The notes under the pieces were generated by a model. It saw nothing but the letters and a program-made list of their open reading frames with translations, was not told where the DNA came from and made no database searches. Position numbers and translations under genes: made by a program. Of a DNA stretch of 64,000 nucleotides, positions 1 through 11,170 are shown in pieces. This DNA comes from Termitomyces sp. T153 (taxonomy: Eukaryota; Basidiomycota; Agaricomycetes; Agaricales; Lyophyllaceae). Every line of letters begins with the position of its first letter. The stretch's first letter is position 1. The stretch is from assembly GCA_018296165.2 (NCBI GenBank), contig JACKQL020000029.1:620001-684000 (forward strand), read 5' to 3'.

Positions 1-745
1 TGTCTGTAAAGTGTTTTGAGCAAGCAATATGTGATATATAAAAAAAGCAAGATAAAAGATGTAATGTATTTTGTAAGGTACATGGCAGTTTTTCTGAATA
101 GCTAGCAAATTATATAAGTGATATGAAACACAAAGTCAAGAGATGTTACTAAGGCTTAGCAAATGGTTTTTAATCATTGTCATTGTTAGTGATGTTGCCA
201 GCATCATCATTGTCTATAAGGTTGATTTGTTCAAGTTCATGTAGGTGGGAGGTGTCAATGTCAAAAGCATTGCTAGGCACTGAGATGTGTTCTCTAGCAA
301 AGGAACCAAGCAAAAGGCAGCTACTGGGCAATGCAAGACTGAACCATCTAATCCACAAAGGATGTAAGTGCCTCCATGAGATATCACTACAAGGGGGCCT
401 AAGTATCAAGGCCTCATCTTCTTGTTATGCATAACTTCAATTCTAATGTTCCTCATCAGGACAAGGCTACCAGTGTGGAAGTTGTAGTCACAAATTGTGG
501 CAGCATGTTCTGCTTCAAAGCAAATAGCAGCTAGGCAATGAGTGCTAAGGACATTGTCATGTAGTTGCTAGAGGTCTTCTGGATGACATTGAAGGTTGAT
601 TGCTTAGCAGGCTATGAGGTTGGTAGAAGACAAGAAGGAGTTTGGCAGAGGTTGCAGGTAGGTCACTTCCATTATGTCAGCTGGAAGAAGGGAATAAATA
701 CTAGTAACAGCATAGTAAGGGAAACAGCCCATTTGCTTGCAAACT
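1..745 (-). pseudogene. Gypsy-C integrase, C-terminal part (split gene)
   Basis: This is the downstream half of a Ty3/Gypsy integrase read on the minus strand. Residues such as MGCFPYYAVTS (around 690-740) match the late integrase core, and LGPLVV...GGTYIL...GSV near 300-450 matches the SH3-like tail that follows it. The reading frame continues exactly from the piece ending SVFWSEHI at 13885-13915 once E1 (751-13879) and one copy of the target duplication are removed, so this was one gene before E1 inserted. Several stops and frame changes make it inactive. The true 3' end of the element lies beyond the left edge of the window. Confidence 0.75.
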
Positions 746-750
746 GTAAC
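746..750. repeat. Target site duplication of E1, left copy
   Basis: GTAAC directly precedes the left LTR of E1. The right copy at 13880-13884 reads GTAAT, one C-to-T change away. Removing E1 and one copy restores the Gypsy-C integrase frame. Confidence 0.8.
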
Positions 751-951
751 TGTAAGGGCAACCTCTGGAGGCTGTGGCTCAATCACCCAGCTGGCAAAGG
801 GAAATCCAAAGTCTATTCAGTACTGTACAGTGTCTACTGAGATAACTACTCACCCAGCAAAGGGAAATCCAAAGAAAACAAGTCTGGGGATTCCCTAGGC
901 CAGGTGTGATGCTTCAGAGGCTTCAGAAGCATGAGAAACAACTGTACAGTA
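751..951 (-). repeat. E1 left LTR (3' LTR), distal part
   Basis: Matches 13439-13639 of the right LTR with scattered transitions. It is interrupted after A951 by Helitron H1 and resumes at T8816. Confidence 0.9.
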
Positions 952-2044
952 TCTATATACTATGCGACGACCCCTGGGAAAGTGGCTGTGCCTCAATCTT
1001 CCAATAACCTGGGAAGATTCCTTATGTAATGCTTATGTAAAATTATGTAACTTGGCTGGCCTCTAATTTTTGGCCTTTTCCTTTGGTGTGTGGCAAAGAT
1101 CAATCATCGCACCGAATCACTCTTTCTTTTGACCTCTCTTTCCAATCTGAAGCATCAACCATTCTCTCTGCTCTGATACTGTGAGAAGAAACTTTGATTG
1201 GCCTGATAGACTCTACTGACCCTCTTTTGGAGGTTTTTACACTTAACTGGCCATGTATGCTCTACTTTTTGTCATCTCCAATCACTGATCATAGCTGATA
1301 ACCAGATTTTCACTATTGCATCCTTCTTTAGACTTTTTCTGAGCATTGAGTAGCTTTCTCTTCTTTCAGGTGAGCTTTCTTTTCTTTGCTTAATTGTTCA
1401 ATGGCTGATTTTGGTGGTTGTTTCTATATTGAAGCTGAATTGGGCTAGGTATACTCCTTTTCTGAGTGTAACTTTTATGGACTAATCATGGCTGAAATCA
1501 GACTTCACTACATTCTTCATTAGGCTCCTTTTCTGAGTGTTCAGTAGCTTTGCAGGTATGCTTTTTCTATATTTGTCTGAGAACTAATTCAAGTATTATC
1601 CATTTTCTTTTCTAACCAGTTATTGGCTTTCTGCTTTTAAGGTAGATCTCTTTCTCTGGGTTGATTGAAAGTTGATCTTCATGTTCTTTCATTAGAATTT
1701 TGGATTGGATTTTATCTTCAAATTATATTTGAGCCATTTTATATGTGGCTCTCATTCAGGTAAGATAGAAATGTTCCCTGCTTATTAAAGACTGTACTTG
1801 ACTGATAATTTGGTAGTTTCTGTTCTCTGGCCTTTACTGCTGTAATCCTTCACTTTTGGACAGTTGTTGAGTATGTATCTAATTTTTTTAAAAAATTATA
1901 ATAGTTATCATCAGCTTGAATTTAGGGTTAATCATCACTTTTTATTGGGGGCTTCCAATACTTCCTATCAATTTTCCTTGAAAGGTACTGTCATGTGAGT
2001 GTTTATGAACTATTTTTTATTCTTTCTTCATCAACAAAGTTTAG
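952..2044 (+). other. H1 5' non-coding region
   Basis: No convincing protein was found here. The stretch from 952 to about 1660 is repeated almost base for base in H5 (35265-35965), which marks it as the Helitron left end and leader. Several GT...AG intervals are possible, for example the acceptor TTTAG ending at 2044, so the leader of the Rep/helicase mRNA is probably spliced, but no exon boundary upstream of 2045 can be fixed. Confidence 0.6.
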
Positions 2045-5000
2045 GCAACATCCTGCTCAGGAACCACCCAGTACTCCTGAGAGTCAGAGACAACAGTCTC
2101 GCTCTTAGAGTAGACTACAACAATTACAAATGACTGATCCTGATGATCGATGTGCAAACAGAGGTAATAGAGCTTCTTCTCATAATGTTGAACAGTTCAA
2201 TGCTGCTATGCCACCTGTGCCACCTATGCCACCTGTGCATTTTGATTCTATGGCACAGAGTAGGAGCACTAATGTCCCTCCTATAAATAATGTGGCTTCT
2301 GGATCTTCTGAGAGACCTATGAGGCAGCCAGCCATTGCTGATGATCCCTTTTCTTTCAATGCTCCTGTGGGCCAGAATATATATATACCTCCTATAACAC
2401 ATTTACCTGAGGGTTGGGATGCTCCATTACAAAACCCTATTCCTCAAAATGTGCCTGCTGTACCTGTTTTCAGAAGGAATCAGCCTAGACATAGCAGACA
2501 AACACATGTGTCTCTTGCTCCTAATATTACTATTGCATCTACTTCTTCTGGACACAGAAGGATTCCTGGACCACTACATGATATCTTCAGTGGTCAAGCT
2601 GATCCTGCACTGAATAACTTGACAAGAGGAGACATTGCTTATAGAGAAATGATGTCTAATTATAATGCATCTCAACAGCAACGAGCACTGGAAGCTTTTC
2701 AGGAGCAAGAAAGACAAAGAAATGTTGCTCAAGAACAAAATAGACAGAGGCTTGCTGCTCAACAACAACAGGGATTAGCTGCAGTGGAGCAAGAAAGACT
2801 GAGGTTTGTTGCTGAGCAACAAATGAGACAGAGGCAAGAAAGATATAATCAGAGATTAGCAGAGGAACAAAGACTTGCTGCTCAGCAAAGACAGAGACAA
2901 GAGAGATATGAGCAGATATTAGCAGAGCAAGATCCTGAACATAGGCCTTTTAATCATCTTTTAGCTCAGAGAATTTTACAACTATGGGAGGGCCAACATA
3001 TAGCTGATTTAGAAGAAGATTTCAATGGCTTTGCTCCTCAAGATGATCTTGAGCTGGAAAATATTCATGCAGCCTTTGATGAAATGATGCTGCACCCTCT
3101 TGAATATTTTGAAGAGCCTATGGACAATATGAATGATTTTGGAGAACAAATAATGAATGGTTTAGGTCCTCAGAATGACATACCTGCTGAAGATGACTTG
3201 GAAAATGTTAATCCTGCTGAACATAGACCAGAAGAACAATTGGAACCTCTACCTGATAATGATCCACTAGCAGAACAACTGGAACCTCCTATTATTCCTG
3301 TTATTCCACAAATTGTACAACAGCCTGGCCCTATTCAGCCTATTCCAAGAGGAAGACAGCCTTATTTAAATGAACCCCCATCTCATTACCTTGGTCCTAT
3401 GAGTTTGATATGTCCACACTGTCATGCTCTACATTTTGATGCAGAAAAGCTCTCTAAATCTACTAGAAACAATCTCAAATTTGGCATGTGCTGCTTACAA
3501 GGCCAAGTGGATTTGCCCAGACTTAAAGATGCTCCATCAGAGCTATTAAACTTACTCCATGGCCACCATCCCCTTTCTAATACTTTTAAAGCATCTATTC
3601 GTCAATATAATGCAGCCTTTGCATTCACATCTCTAGGAGTTAAAATTGATCATGCTATTACCAATGCTCCTGGACCTTACAGCTTTAGAATCAATGGAGA
3701 ACTCCATCATTTCACAGGTGCTTTGCTTCCTACTGAAGGCAATCATCCTGTATATGCACAACTCTATTTCTATGATCATAATGAGCAATTGGCTTTTCGT
3801 CAACAAAAGAATCCAACATTAGATTTACAAATAATGGCCTCCTTACAAGATATGCTTGGTAGAGTCAATCCATTTATTGATTTATACAAGCAGGCTAGGC
3901 GCATTATGATAGAAGTTCCAGAAGGCCACCCACAAAGGCTTCCTGTTACACTCAGAGCTGATTTTGGGGATCATCGGCGGCATAACAATCCTAATGATCA
4001 AGAAGGGGTTGCTGCTATTATTCCAGGAGATGGCTCTGAAGAACGATCAAATCATTGATATAGTCTTGCACTTGCATGGAGGTCAATTAAAGCAGATCAG
4101 TCACTTACATCCACACTACACTCCCTTGCACTACACTATTATTTTTCCAACTGGAGAGCCTGGATATCACATCAATATTCCTGCTAGGCATGGACCACAA
4201 GGGCAACAAAGAACAAATAATGTTTCAGAAACTTCATACTATGCATATAGGCTTCAGCAAAGAACTCTAGAAACCAAGGCTGCATTACTCTGGAGTGGAA
4301 AGCTATTTCAGCAATATGTTGTTGATGCATGGGCCTCAGTTGAACAAAGCAGATTGAATTGGGTTCGACATAATCAGAAGAAGATTAGAGCTGAAGTTTA
4401 TCAGGGAGTAGTGGATGCTGCTGCTGGAGATGAAGAAGTTACTCCACAAAGCCGTTGAGTCATTCTTCCTTCTTCTCATACTGGAAGTGAACGACAGATG
4501 CAGCAATTATTCCAGGACTCTATGGCTATTTGCAGGCATTTTCGTAAACCTGATCTCTTCTTGACTATGACTGCCAATCCAAAGTGGTCAGAAATTGAAG
4601 AAGCTCTCTTGAAGGAACCTACAGTCAATGGAAAAAAACAAACAGCTGCTGATTGACCTGATATTGTAGCCAGAGTATTTGAACTCAAAAAAAATGCTGT
4701 AGTGAAAGAGATCAAAGAAGGTCTTTTTGGCAGATGTGTGGCACATGTCCACACTATTGAATTCCAAAAAAGAGGACTTCCACACATGCATATCTTGATT
4801 TTTTTCCATAATCATCACAGAATTAAGGATGCATCTGATGTGGATTCAATTGTCTCTGCCCAAATTCCAGATCCAGTGGCTCAGCCTCAATTGTATCAGG
4901 TATTAACTTGGTTTAAATATTTATTCTAGCTACTTAACTTGACTATTAGGTTGTTACTACTAATATGGTCCATGGTCCATGTGGACTTGCTCATTCTAAT

Positions 5001-7643
5001 GCAAAGTGCATGGTAGATGGCAAATGTTCAAAGCGATATCCCAAGGAATTTCAGGAAACTACTCTGTATGGTGATGATGGCTATCCACAATATGCCAGAC
5101 CTGACAATGGCCGTTTTTTTGAAAAGAATGGCCATCATTATGACAATCGTGATGTTGTTCCATATAATCCTTATCTCTCAGCCAAGTATCAATGCCATAT
5201 CAATGTAGAGGTCTGTGCCTCAGTGGAAGCCATCAAGTACATTCACAAATACATTTACAAAGGCCATGATAGGACAACTATGGAAATTTCCAGAGAGCAG
5301 ATGGAACAGAGGGATGAAATCAAGGAATACTTGGATGCTAGATACATCTCAGCAGCTGAATCTTGCTAGCACATCTTTGAATTCAACATGCATGGAGAAT
5401 ATCCTCCTGTGTATCAATTATCTGTGCATTTGGAAGGCCAACATGAAGTCTACTTTCAGGATAATGAACCTTTGGAAGTGGTAGCTGCTAGGCCTAATGC
5501 AAGCAAGACCACACTCACTGCTTGGTTTGAAGCTAATGCCAAATTCCCTAATAACAATACTACTTATCAGAATTTTCCAACAAAGTTTGTCTATGATGCT
5601 TCTAAAAGGACTTGGAAGGAGAGGCAAAGAGGAACAGCTATTGGAAGGATGTGCTTTGCTTCACCCAAGCAGGGAGAAAGGTTCTATCTCAGAATGCTCC
5701 TCACAGTTGTGACCAATGCAACATCATGGGCTGATCTCAGGACAGTCAATGGTCATATCTATCCAACCTACAAGGAAGCATGCAAGGCTCTTGGTCTTTT
5801 GGAAGATGATGCAGAATGGAGGCAATGCCTTGCTGAAGCTGCTCCAATCCAACCAGGATCAGCTCTCAGACAGCTCTTTTGCACTATCCTATTTCATTGT
5901 GTTCCTGTCACTCCAGAAGCTTTATGGGATGAATTCAAGCACTTCATTTGTGATGATCTTCAACACAGATTAGAAAATATATGGCAGTATAGGGGCAGAG
6001 TCCTTATTGATGATGATATCTATGACTATGGCCTTCATCTCATTGAGGACAACTTAAAGAATTTTGGCAAGACTCTTCAAGACTTTCCCAACATGCCAGA
6101 ACCTCAACAAGTTTGGAATGTAGTTCCAGGTAAGGTGGCTATTGTATAGAGAGTTGACTCTAAGATTGATCAAATAATTTTAGGCAATAGACTTTTGCAA
6201 GAGGAAACTGATTATGATGTTGAGGAGTTGAAGAGAAGAGTGGATGAAAACAAGGCCAAGTTCAATGCTGAGCAGCTAGAAACCTTTGATGCAGTTATGG
6301 ACTCTGTAGACAACAATCTAGGCAAGATGATATTTATTCACAGTGCAGGTGGATGTGGCAAAACCTTTGTCTGCAATACCCTAGCTTCTGCTGTTCGGTC
6401 CAATGGAGATGTGGCATTATGTGTAGCATCATCTGGGATTGCTGCCTTATTGCTGGAGGGTGGTAGGACTGCACATTCAAGGTTCAAAATCCCCATTCCT
6501 GCTCTGGATACATCTATTGCCAATATCAAAAGAGGAACTCAGTTGTCTCAACTCCTATTCCAGACTAAAGTTATCATCTGGGATGAAGTTCCAATGCAAC
6601 ACAAAAATGCCATTGACTCTGTGGATCAAGGGTTCAGAGACATCCTGGAGAAGGATGTTCCTTTTGGTGGAGTGACTGTGGTGTTTGGAGGAGATTTTAG
6701 GCAAACTCCAGTTATCCAATGAGGACTCATGCAGCAGATGATTGCTGCTTCACTCAAAAGAGGAAGACTTTGGGATCAGATTCAAGTCCACTACTTGGTT
6801 CAAAATATGAGATTGGATCAGACTCCTGATAACATTGCTCATGCAGCTTGGTTATTGGATGTTGGTGCTGGAAAAAACCTTGGGCCTGGAGAAACAGTAC
6901 AACTTCCACAAACCATGATCTGCATTGACAATTCTATTACTGGGTTAATCTCTTCCACTTATCCTCATATTAGTCATCATCAAAATGATCAGTATTATCT
7001 GGATCGAACTATTCTCTCTGGCAAGAACTCTGATATAGAGGATATCAATTCAGAAATTCTGCAGAAATGTCCAGGAGAAGAGAAGATCTTGCAGAGTGCA
7101 GACTCTGTCATGTCTGATAATGGACTGGCATTGTATCCAATGGAATATCTTAACTCTTTGAGAGCCAGTAGTTTGCCTTTGGCTAAATTAGCTCTCAAGA
7201 TTGGTGTTCCTGTAATGCTCCTCAGAAATTTAGATACAACCAAAGGACTTTGCAATGGAACAAGAATGATTGTCACCCACATCAGCACCAGAGTTCTTAG
7301 ATGCCGAATCATTAGTAGAGATGCCAAGTTTGCAGGATCAGTTGTTTTAATTCCAAGGATCAACATGGATGTTTCTGAAGAAGATTTGCCAATTCCATTG
7401 CGCAGGAGACAATTTCCAGTTCGATTGGCCTTTGCTATGACAATCAACAAGTCTCAAGGTCAATCAGTCAAGCATGTTGGATTGGACCTTCGATCATCAG
7501 TCTTTGCACATGGCCAACTTTATGTTGCACTTTCTCAGTGCACATCAGGAGATGGTATCAAAGTCATTTTAGATTCAGAAAATACATCAAGAATGACTGC
7601 TAATATTGTCTATCAAGAAATCCTGAATGGTTTACAAATGTAA
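2045..7643 (+). pseudogene. Helitron Rep/Pif1-type helicase gene of H1
   Basis: Encodes the single Helitron protein: a HUH nuclease (Rep) that nicks and joins ends, fused to a Pif1-family DNA helicase. In order: a Q/R/A-rich coiled coil (roughly 2650-2930), a CPHC...CC zinc-finger-like region (about 3405-3500), the HUH motif in GLPHMHILIFF (about 4775-4800), the two-tyrosine motif YIHKYIYKGHD (about 5235-5270), Walker A GGCGKT (about 6350), Walker B IIWDEVPM (about 6575), GGDFRQTPVI and TINKSQGQS. Two introns are inferred, 4900-4949 and 6130-6183. The first methionine used is 2130, but similarity to H2 extends back to 2045. Broken by a 2-bp deletion near 4056 and stops at about 4456, 4656, 5367 and 6720, mostly CGA-to-TGA or TGG-to-TAG. 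Confidence 0.9.
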
Positions 7644-7984
7644 GTGTAACTTTTGATAGATTGAAACACCAAATTGCTAACCTCTGTGAATTTCAGCACC
7701 TAATGTATATGAGTTGACAGTATAGTATAGATATTCTCAATGTTTTACAAATGTAAGTGTGACAGTTTATGAATTTACTTTGTTAGTACTAACTTTTATA
7801 ATCTTTCACTTTTCAATATAGACCAGTGGACTTTGGTGATTTCTTGACAATATAATATAGATATATGATTAGTTTGTATATAATATCTCAGCATTGAATT
7901 GTAATAGAAAAGAAATACTGAGAAATTGAATGAAGTAAGGTTAAGTCTGGATATCAGCATGAGTTGAGAGAATGCAAAGAGTTA

Positions 7985-8770
7985 GCCAATGAGGTCTGAG
8001 ACTTAGTATTGAGTTAGAAATACAAAGACCTAACCGAACGAAGTGAGGTTGGGTCTGGGATGAAGCATTAAGTTTGAAATGCAAGGACCTAACTGAACGA
8101 AGTGAGGTTGGGTCTGGGAATTAGCACTGAGTTTGAAATACAAGGACCTAACTGAACAAAGTGAGGTTGGGTCTGGGATGAAGCATTAAGTTTGAAATGC
8201 AAGGACCTAACTGAACGAAGTGAGGTTGGGTCTGGGATGAAGCATTAAGTTTGAAATGCAAGGACCTAACTGAACGAAGTGAGGTTGGGTCTGGGATGAA
8301 GCATTAAGTTTGAAATGCAAGGACCTAACTGAACGAAGTGAGGTTGGGTCTGGGAATTAGCACTGAGTTTGAAATACAAGGACCTAACTGAACGAAGTGA
8401 GGTTGGGTCTGGGATGAAGCATTAAGTTTGAAATGCAAGGACCTAACTGAACGAAGTGAGGTTGGGTCTGGGATGAAGCATTAAGTTTGAAATGCAAGGA
8501 CCTAACTGAACGAAGTGAGGTTGGGTCTGGGATGAAGCATTAAGTTTGAAATGCAAGGACCTAACTGAACGAAGTGAGGTTGGGTCTGGGATGAAGCATT
8601 AAGTTTGAAATGCAAGGACCTAACTGAACGAAGTGAGGTTGGGTCTGGGATGAAGCATTGGGTTTGAAATGCAAGGACCTAACTGAACGAAGTGAGGTTG
8701 GGTCTGGGATGAAGCATTAAGTTTGAATTACAAGGACCTAACCGAACGAAGTGAGGTTGGGTCTGGGATG
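7985..8770 (+). repeat. H1 subterminal minisatellite, about 13 units of 59-60 bp
   Basis: Units contain GACCTAACTGAACGAAGTGA followed by GGTTGGGTCTGGGAT and an ATGAAGCATTAAGTTTG spacer. Within a unit CCTAAC/GTTGGG-type arms can form a 7-8 bp stem (with one G-U pair) around the GAACGAAGTGA loop. Most units are nearly identical, which indicates recent expansion, and most keep the CpG in GAACGAAG. The same repeat family sits at the same position in H2, H4 and H5. Confidence 0.92.
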
Positions 8771-8776
8771 AAGCAA

Positions 8777-8815
8777 GAGCTACAGGCCCATGCCGAAGGC
8801 ACGGGGCGTAGCTCG
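8777..8815 (+). other. H1 3'-terminal hairpin and end
   Basis: GAGCTAC (8777-8783) pairs perfectly with GTAGCTC (8808-8814), and inside it CCCATGCC pairs with GGCACGGG (one mismatch) around GAA. The outer stem reaches to one base from the element end. Classical Helitrons have the hairpin about 10 bp inside the terminus, so this placement is notable. It presumably serves as the end signal for rolling-circle transposition. Confidence 0.8.
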
Positions 8816-9055
8816 TGACAGAGAAAAAAGACAAAAGTGATGTGTCAGCAATTGGTCAGCAGTTACATAAGCTGGTGGCAGTGTCAAAGGGGCCACACTT
8901 GTCTAAATTATTGACAGAGAACCAGTGCAGCCTAAGGGCTGAAACTAGGACCAATAGATAGGGAAAAGGAAGGAGAATAAAGGAAAACTATAGTGGGGGA
9001 AATCTGACAAGAACTGGAGAAGGAGAAGGGGAAACAAGTGGGACATCCCCTGACA
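8816..9055 (-). repeat. E1 left LTR (3' LTR), proximal part
   Basis: Continues the LTR interrupted at 951 and matches 13640-13879. It ends ...CCCCTGACA at 9055, next to the polypurine tract. Confidence 0.9.
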
Positions 9056-9069
9056 TCACCCCCCCTAGG
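9056..9069 (-). other. E1 polypurine tract
   Basis: On the minus strand this reads CCTAGGGGGGGTGA directly before the 3' LTR (TGTCAGGGG...). This is the position and composition expected of the plus-strand DNA primer of an LTR retrotransposon. Confidence 0.8.
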
Positions 9070-9099
9070 ATGTGGTGCCTCAATGCACTGGGTAGAAGA

Positions 9100-10560
9100 A
9101 GTCACAAAGTGCCTGATCAGCTGGTGAAATTGGGTAGATGCCTCAAATAGCTTTTGGGGCATTGGGATGCCTATAGTAGAAGTCCCAGACCAAGCCTGAT
9201 GCATGAACATTAGCCTGTGATGCATGAACATTAGCCTGTGATGCATGAACATTAGCCTGTGATTCCTAAGAAATGTTCTTGATGCCATATCCCTTCCATT
9301 TCACCTTGAACTGCAACTTCCCTTGGATTATCCTGCTGTCTAAGATTTCCTCCACCTTGTACTCCTCCTCATTATTGACCAGGACTGGTGGTGGAAGTGG
9401 CTTAGGGTGATGGCCTAGGATTGGATCCTTTGGAGCTGGAAATAACTTGACCACATTGAAGACTGGGTGCAGTTGGCAGAGGCCTGCTGGGAGTTTCAGT
9501 CAGTATGCCAAAGGCCCTACCTTCTTCTCCACTGTGAAGGGGCCAAGATGACAATGTGACAGCTTCTGGGATGGCCTTGTTGTCTTAATGTCTGAGCTAT
9601 CCAAGTACACATAGTCTCTGGGCTTGTAAACTAGGGCAGGTGTCTGTCTGCAATCATAGTACTGTGCCATATCTTCCTTGGCCTTTACCAGTGCAGCTTT
9701 TGCCTCCTTCTGTGCCCTCCTCATCTGATCTACAAACTTGTTGACAGAGTCATTCTCTGAAGGGTGTGCCTGAGGTTCAAATCCCATGTGAGGGTGCCTG
9801 CCAGTATCCAGAAAGAATGGAGTCATCTGTGTGGAAGAGTGAATGTGGTTGTTGTATTGGAATTATACATCTAGCAGCAGCTCATTCCAGTCATCCTGCC
9901 TCTCATTACAAAACAGGCAGAGATACTGTTCCAGTTCCTGGTTAACATGTTCTGTCTGCCTGTCTGACTGAGGGTGATAGGCCATGGTGGTATGAAGCTT
10001 CATGCCTAGCAGGTGATACAGTTCTCAAGTGAATTCTGCCACAAACTGGAGGCCCTGGTCTGAGATATACCCATCTGACAGACCATGGAGTTTCCAGACA
10101 TTCTTCCAGTATAGGCTGGCTGCTCTCAAAGCAGAGCATGTGGTGTGGGTAAGTATGAAGTGAGCCTATTTGCCATAAAGGTCCACCACTACCATCACAG
10201 CATCTACCCATGAGCATCTGGGAGTTCTACAATGAAATCCACTGATGCAACACTCCAGCATGCAGCTAGAATAGGGAGTGGGTGGAGCTGGCCCATGGGT
10301 GCTGAGTGGCAAGGCTTAGTGTGGAGATAGAGGTCACAGGTGCTAGTGTAGGTGCCTATATATTGGGAGATCTGTGGCCACTAATAGTTCTGGGATACCA
10401 GCTTCAGTGTTTTTCACCTTTCAGGATGTCCAGCCACCTGAGAGTCATAGTGTTGTTCTACAATGTGCTAGCAAAGTTCTGGAATGTTAGGCACATAAAT
10501 GTGTCCTCTGAAGGTCAAAAGCCCATCCTGAAGACCCCACTCATCAGCATGCACTGACTT
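9100..10560 (-). pseudogene. E1 integrase with C-terminal chromodomain
   Basis: Read on the minus strand: an H2C2 zinc-binding region (HYDSQVAGHPER and CDLYLHTKPCH, about 10340-10480), a catalytic core with FVSDRGPQFVAEF and MAYHPQSDRQTEHVNQ (about 9930-10070, including the usual aspartate and glutamate), the GPFTVEKKVGPLAY tail (about 9500) and a chromodomain YKVEEILDSRIIQGKLQFKV with KWKGYG (about 9290-9370). Chromodomains target such integrases to modified histone tails, typically H3K9 methylation. Multiple TGA/TAG stops and at least one frame change make it non-functional. Confidence 0.85.
9198..9260 (-). repeat. Threefold 21-bp repeat in the E1 chromodomain tail
   Basis: Three perfect copies of a 21-bp unit (CATGAACATTAGCCTGTGAT-type). 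In the integrase frame each adds seven residues of the form ASQANVH, just after the chromodomain tryptophan segment and before a FYYRHPNAP segment. Related elements as I know them have the segment once. Confidence 0.85.
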
Positions 10561-10575
10561 GACTCCATTTGCCCA

Positions 10576-11166
10576 TCAAGCTTGTAGGGCCTGTGCAGTC
10601 TGGGCAACTGCATTCTCCTGTGCACCCTCCTGGTTTCCTCTTTGGATGTTTCTAAGGATGTTTGCCTCATTCCCTTGGACCACAATCCCTTCTAGTGCAT
10701 GCATGGCAAAGAGCTCTGGCTTGAGGAGGACAATGTTCTTATTATCTCCTGCTCCTATGCCATGGTCAGCCCACTTGGACAGTGCATCTGGTTTGCCCAT
10801 GCTCTGTCCTGGTTTGTGGTGCAATGAGAAGTCAAAGTTGGCCAGATATAGAGACCACCAAGCTTGATGTCAATTGAGTTTCTTAGCAGAAGAGAAGTAC
10901 TCTAGGTTCTTGTGGTCTGTCTAGACTTCAAACTTATGCTGTGCACTCTCAAGGAAATGTTGCCATTCTTCAAAGGACTGGATAATTGCCAGCATCTCTT
11001 TGTCATGGATCTTATAGTTCCATTCCACTACATTAAGGCTTTTGGAGTAGAAAGCTACTGGATGCCATTTGCCATTCTCTTTTGACTGCTGGGAGAGGAC
11101 TTCCCCTGTAGCAAGGTCTGAGCTATCTGCTTCCAGATGGAATGGAGAGTCATCATCAGGGAACAA
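10576..11166 (-). pseudogene. E1 RNase H domain and connection
   Basis: Begins FPDDDSPFHLEADSSD (minus strand from about 11166) and includes VLSQQSKENGKWHPVAFYS and IHDKEMLAII, the classical Gypsy RNase H signature, then GQSMGKPDALSKWADHG near 10800. RNase H removes the RNA strand of the cDNA hybrid. The domain follows the pre-RT linker directly because RT is deleted. One stop lies near the TDHKNLEYF segment (about 10915). Confidence 0.8.
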
Positions 11167-11170
11167 TCAT

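Larger units (their letters stand above)
952..8815 (+). mobile_element. H1: autonomous-type Helitron (7,864 bp)
   Basis: The left end begins TCTATATACTATGCGACG and the right end is ...CGTAGCTCG. The unbroken LTR at 13631-13645 reads CTGTACAGTATGACAG, whereas here the same flanks are separated exactly between the A (951) and the T (8816). That is the A|T insertion without target duplication known for Helitrons. The element carries one Rep/helicase gene (2045-7643), a minisatellite of about 13 units and a terminal hairpin. The 3' end is CTCG rather than the usual CTRR. CpGs survive at both termini and in the minisatellite, unlike in the coding region. Confidence 0.93.

Noticed and set aside
7621..7700. 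Splice donor GTAAGTGT overlapping the Helitron stop codon, giving a longer C-terminus
   Set aside because: The protein already ends where family members end, and no coding sequence follows the candidate acceptor.
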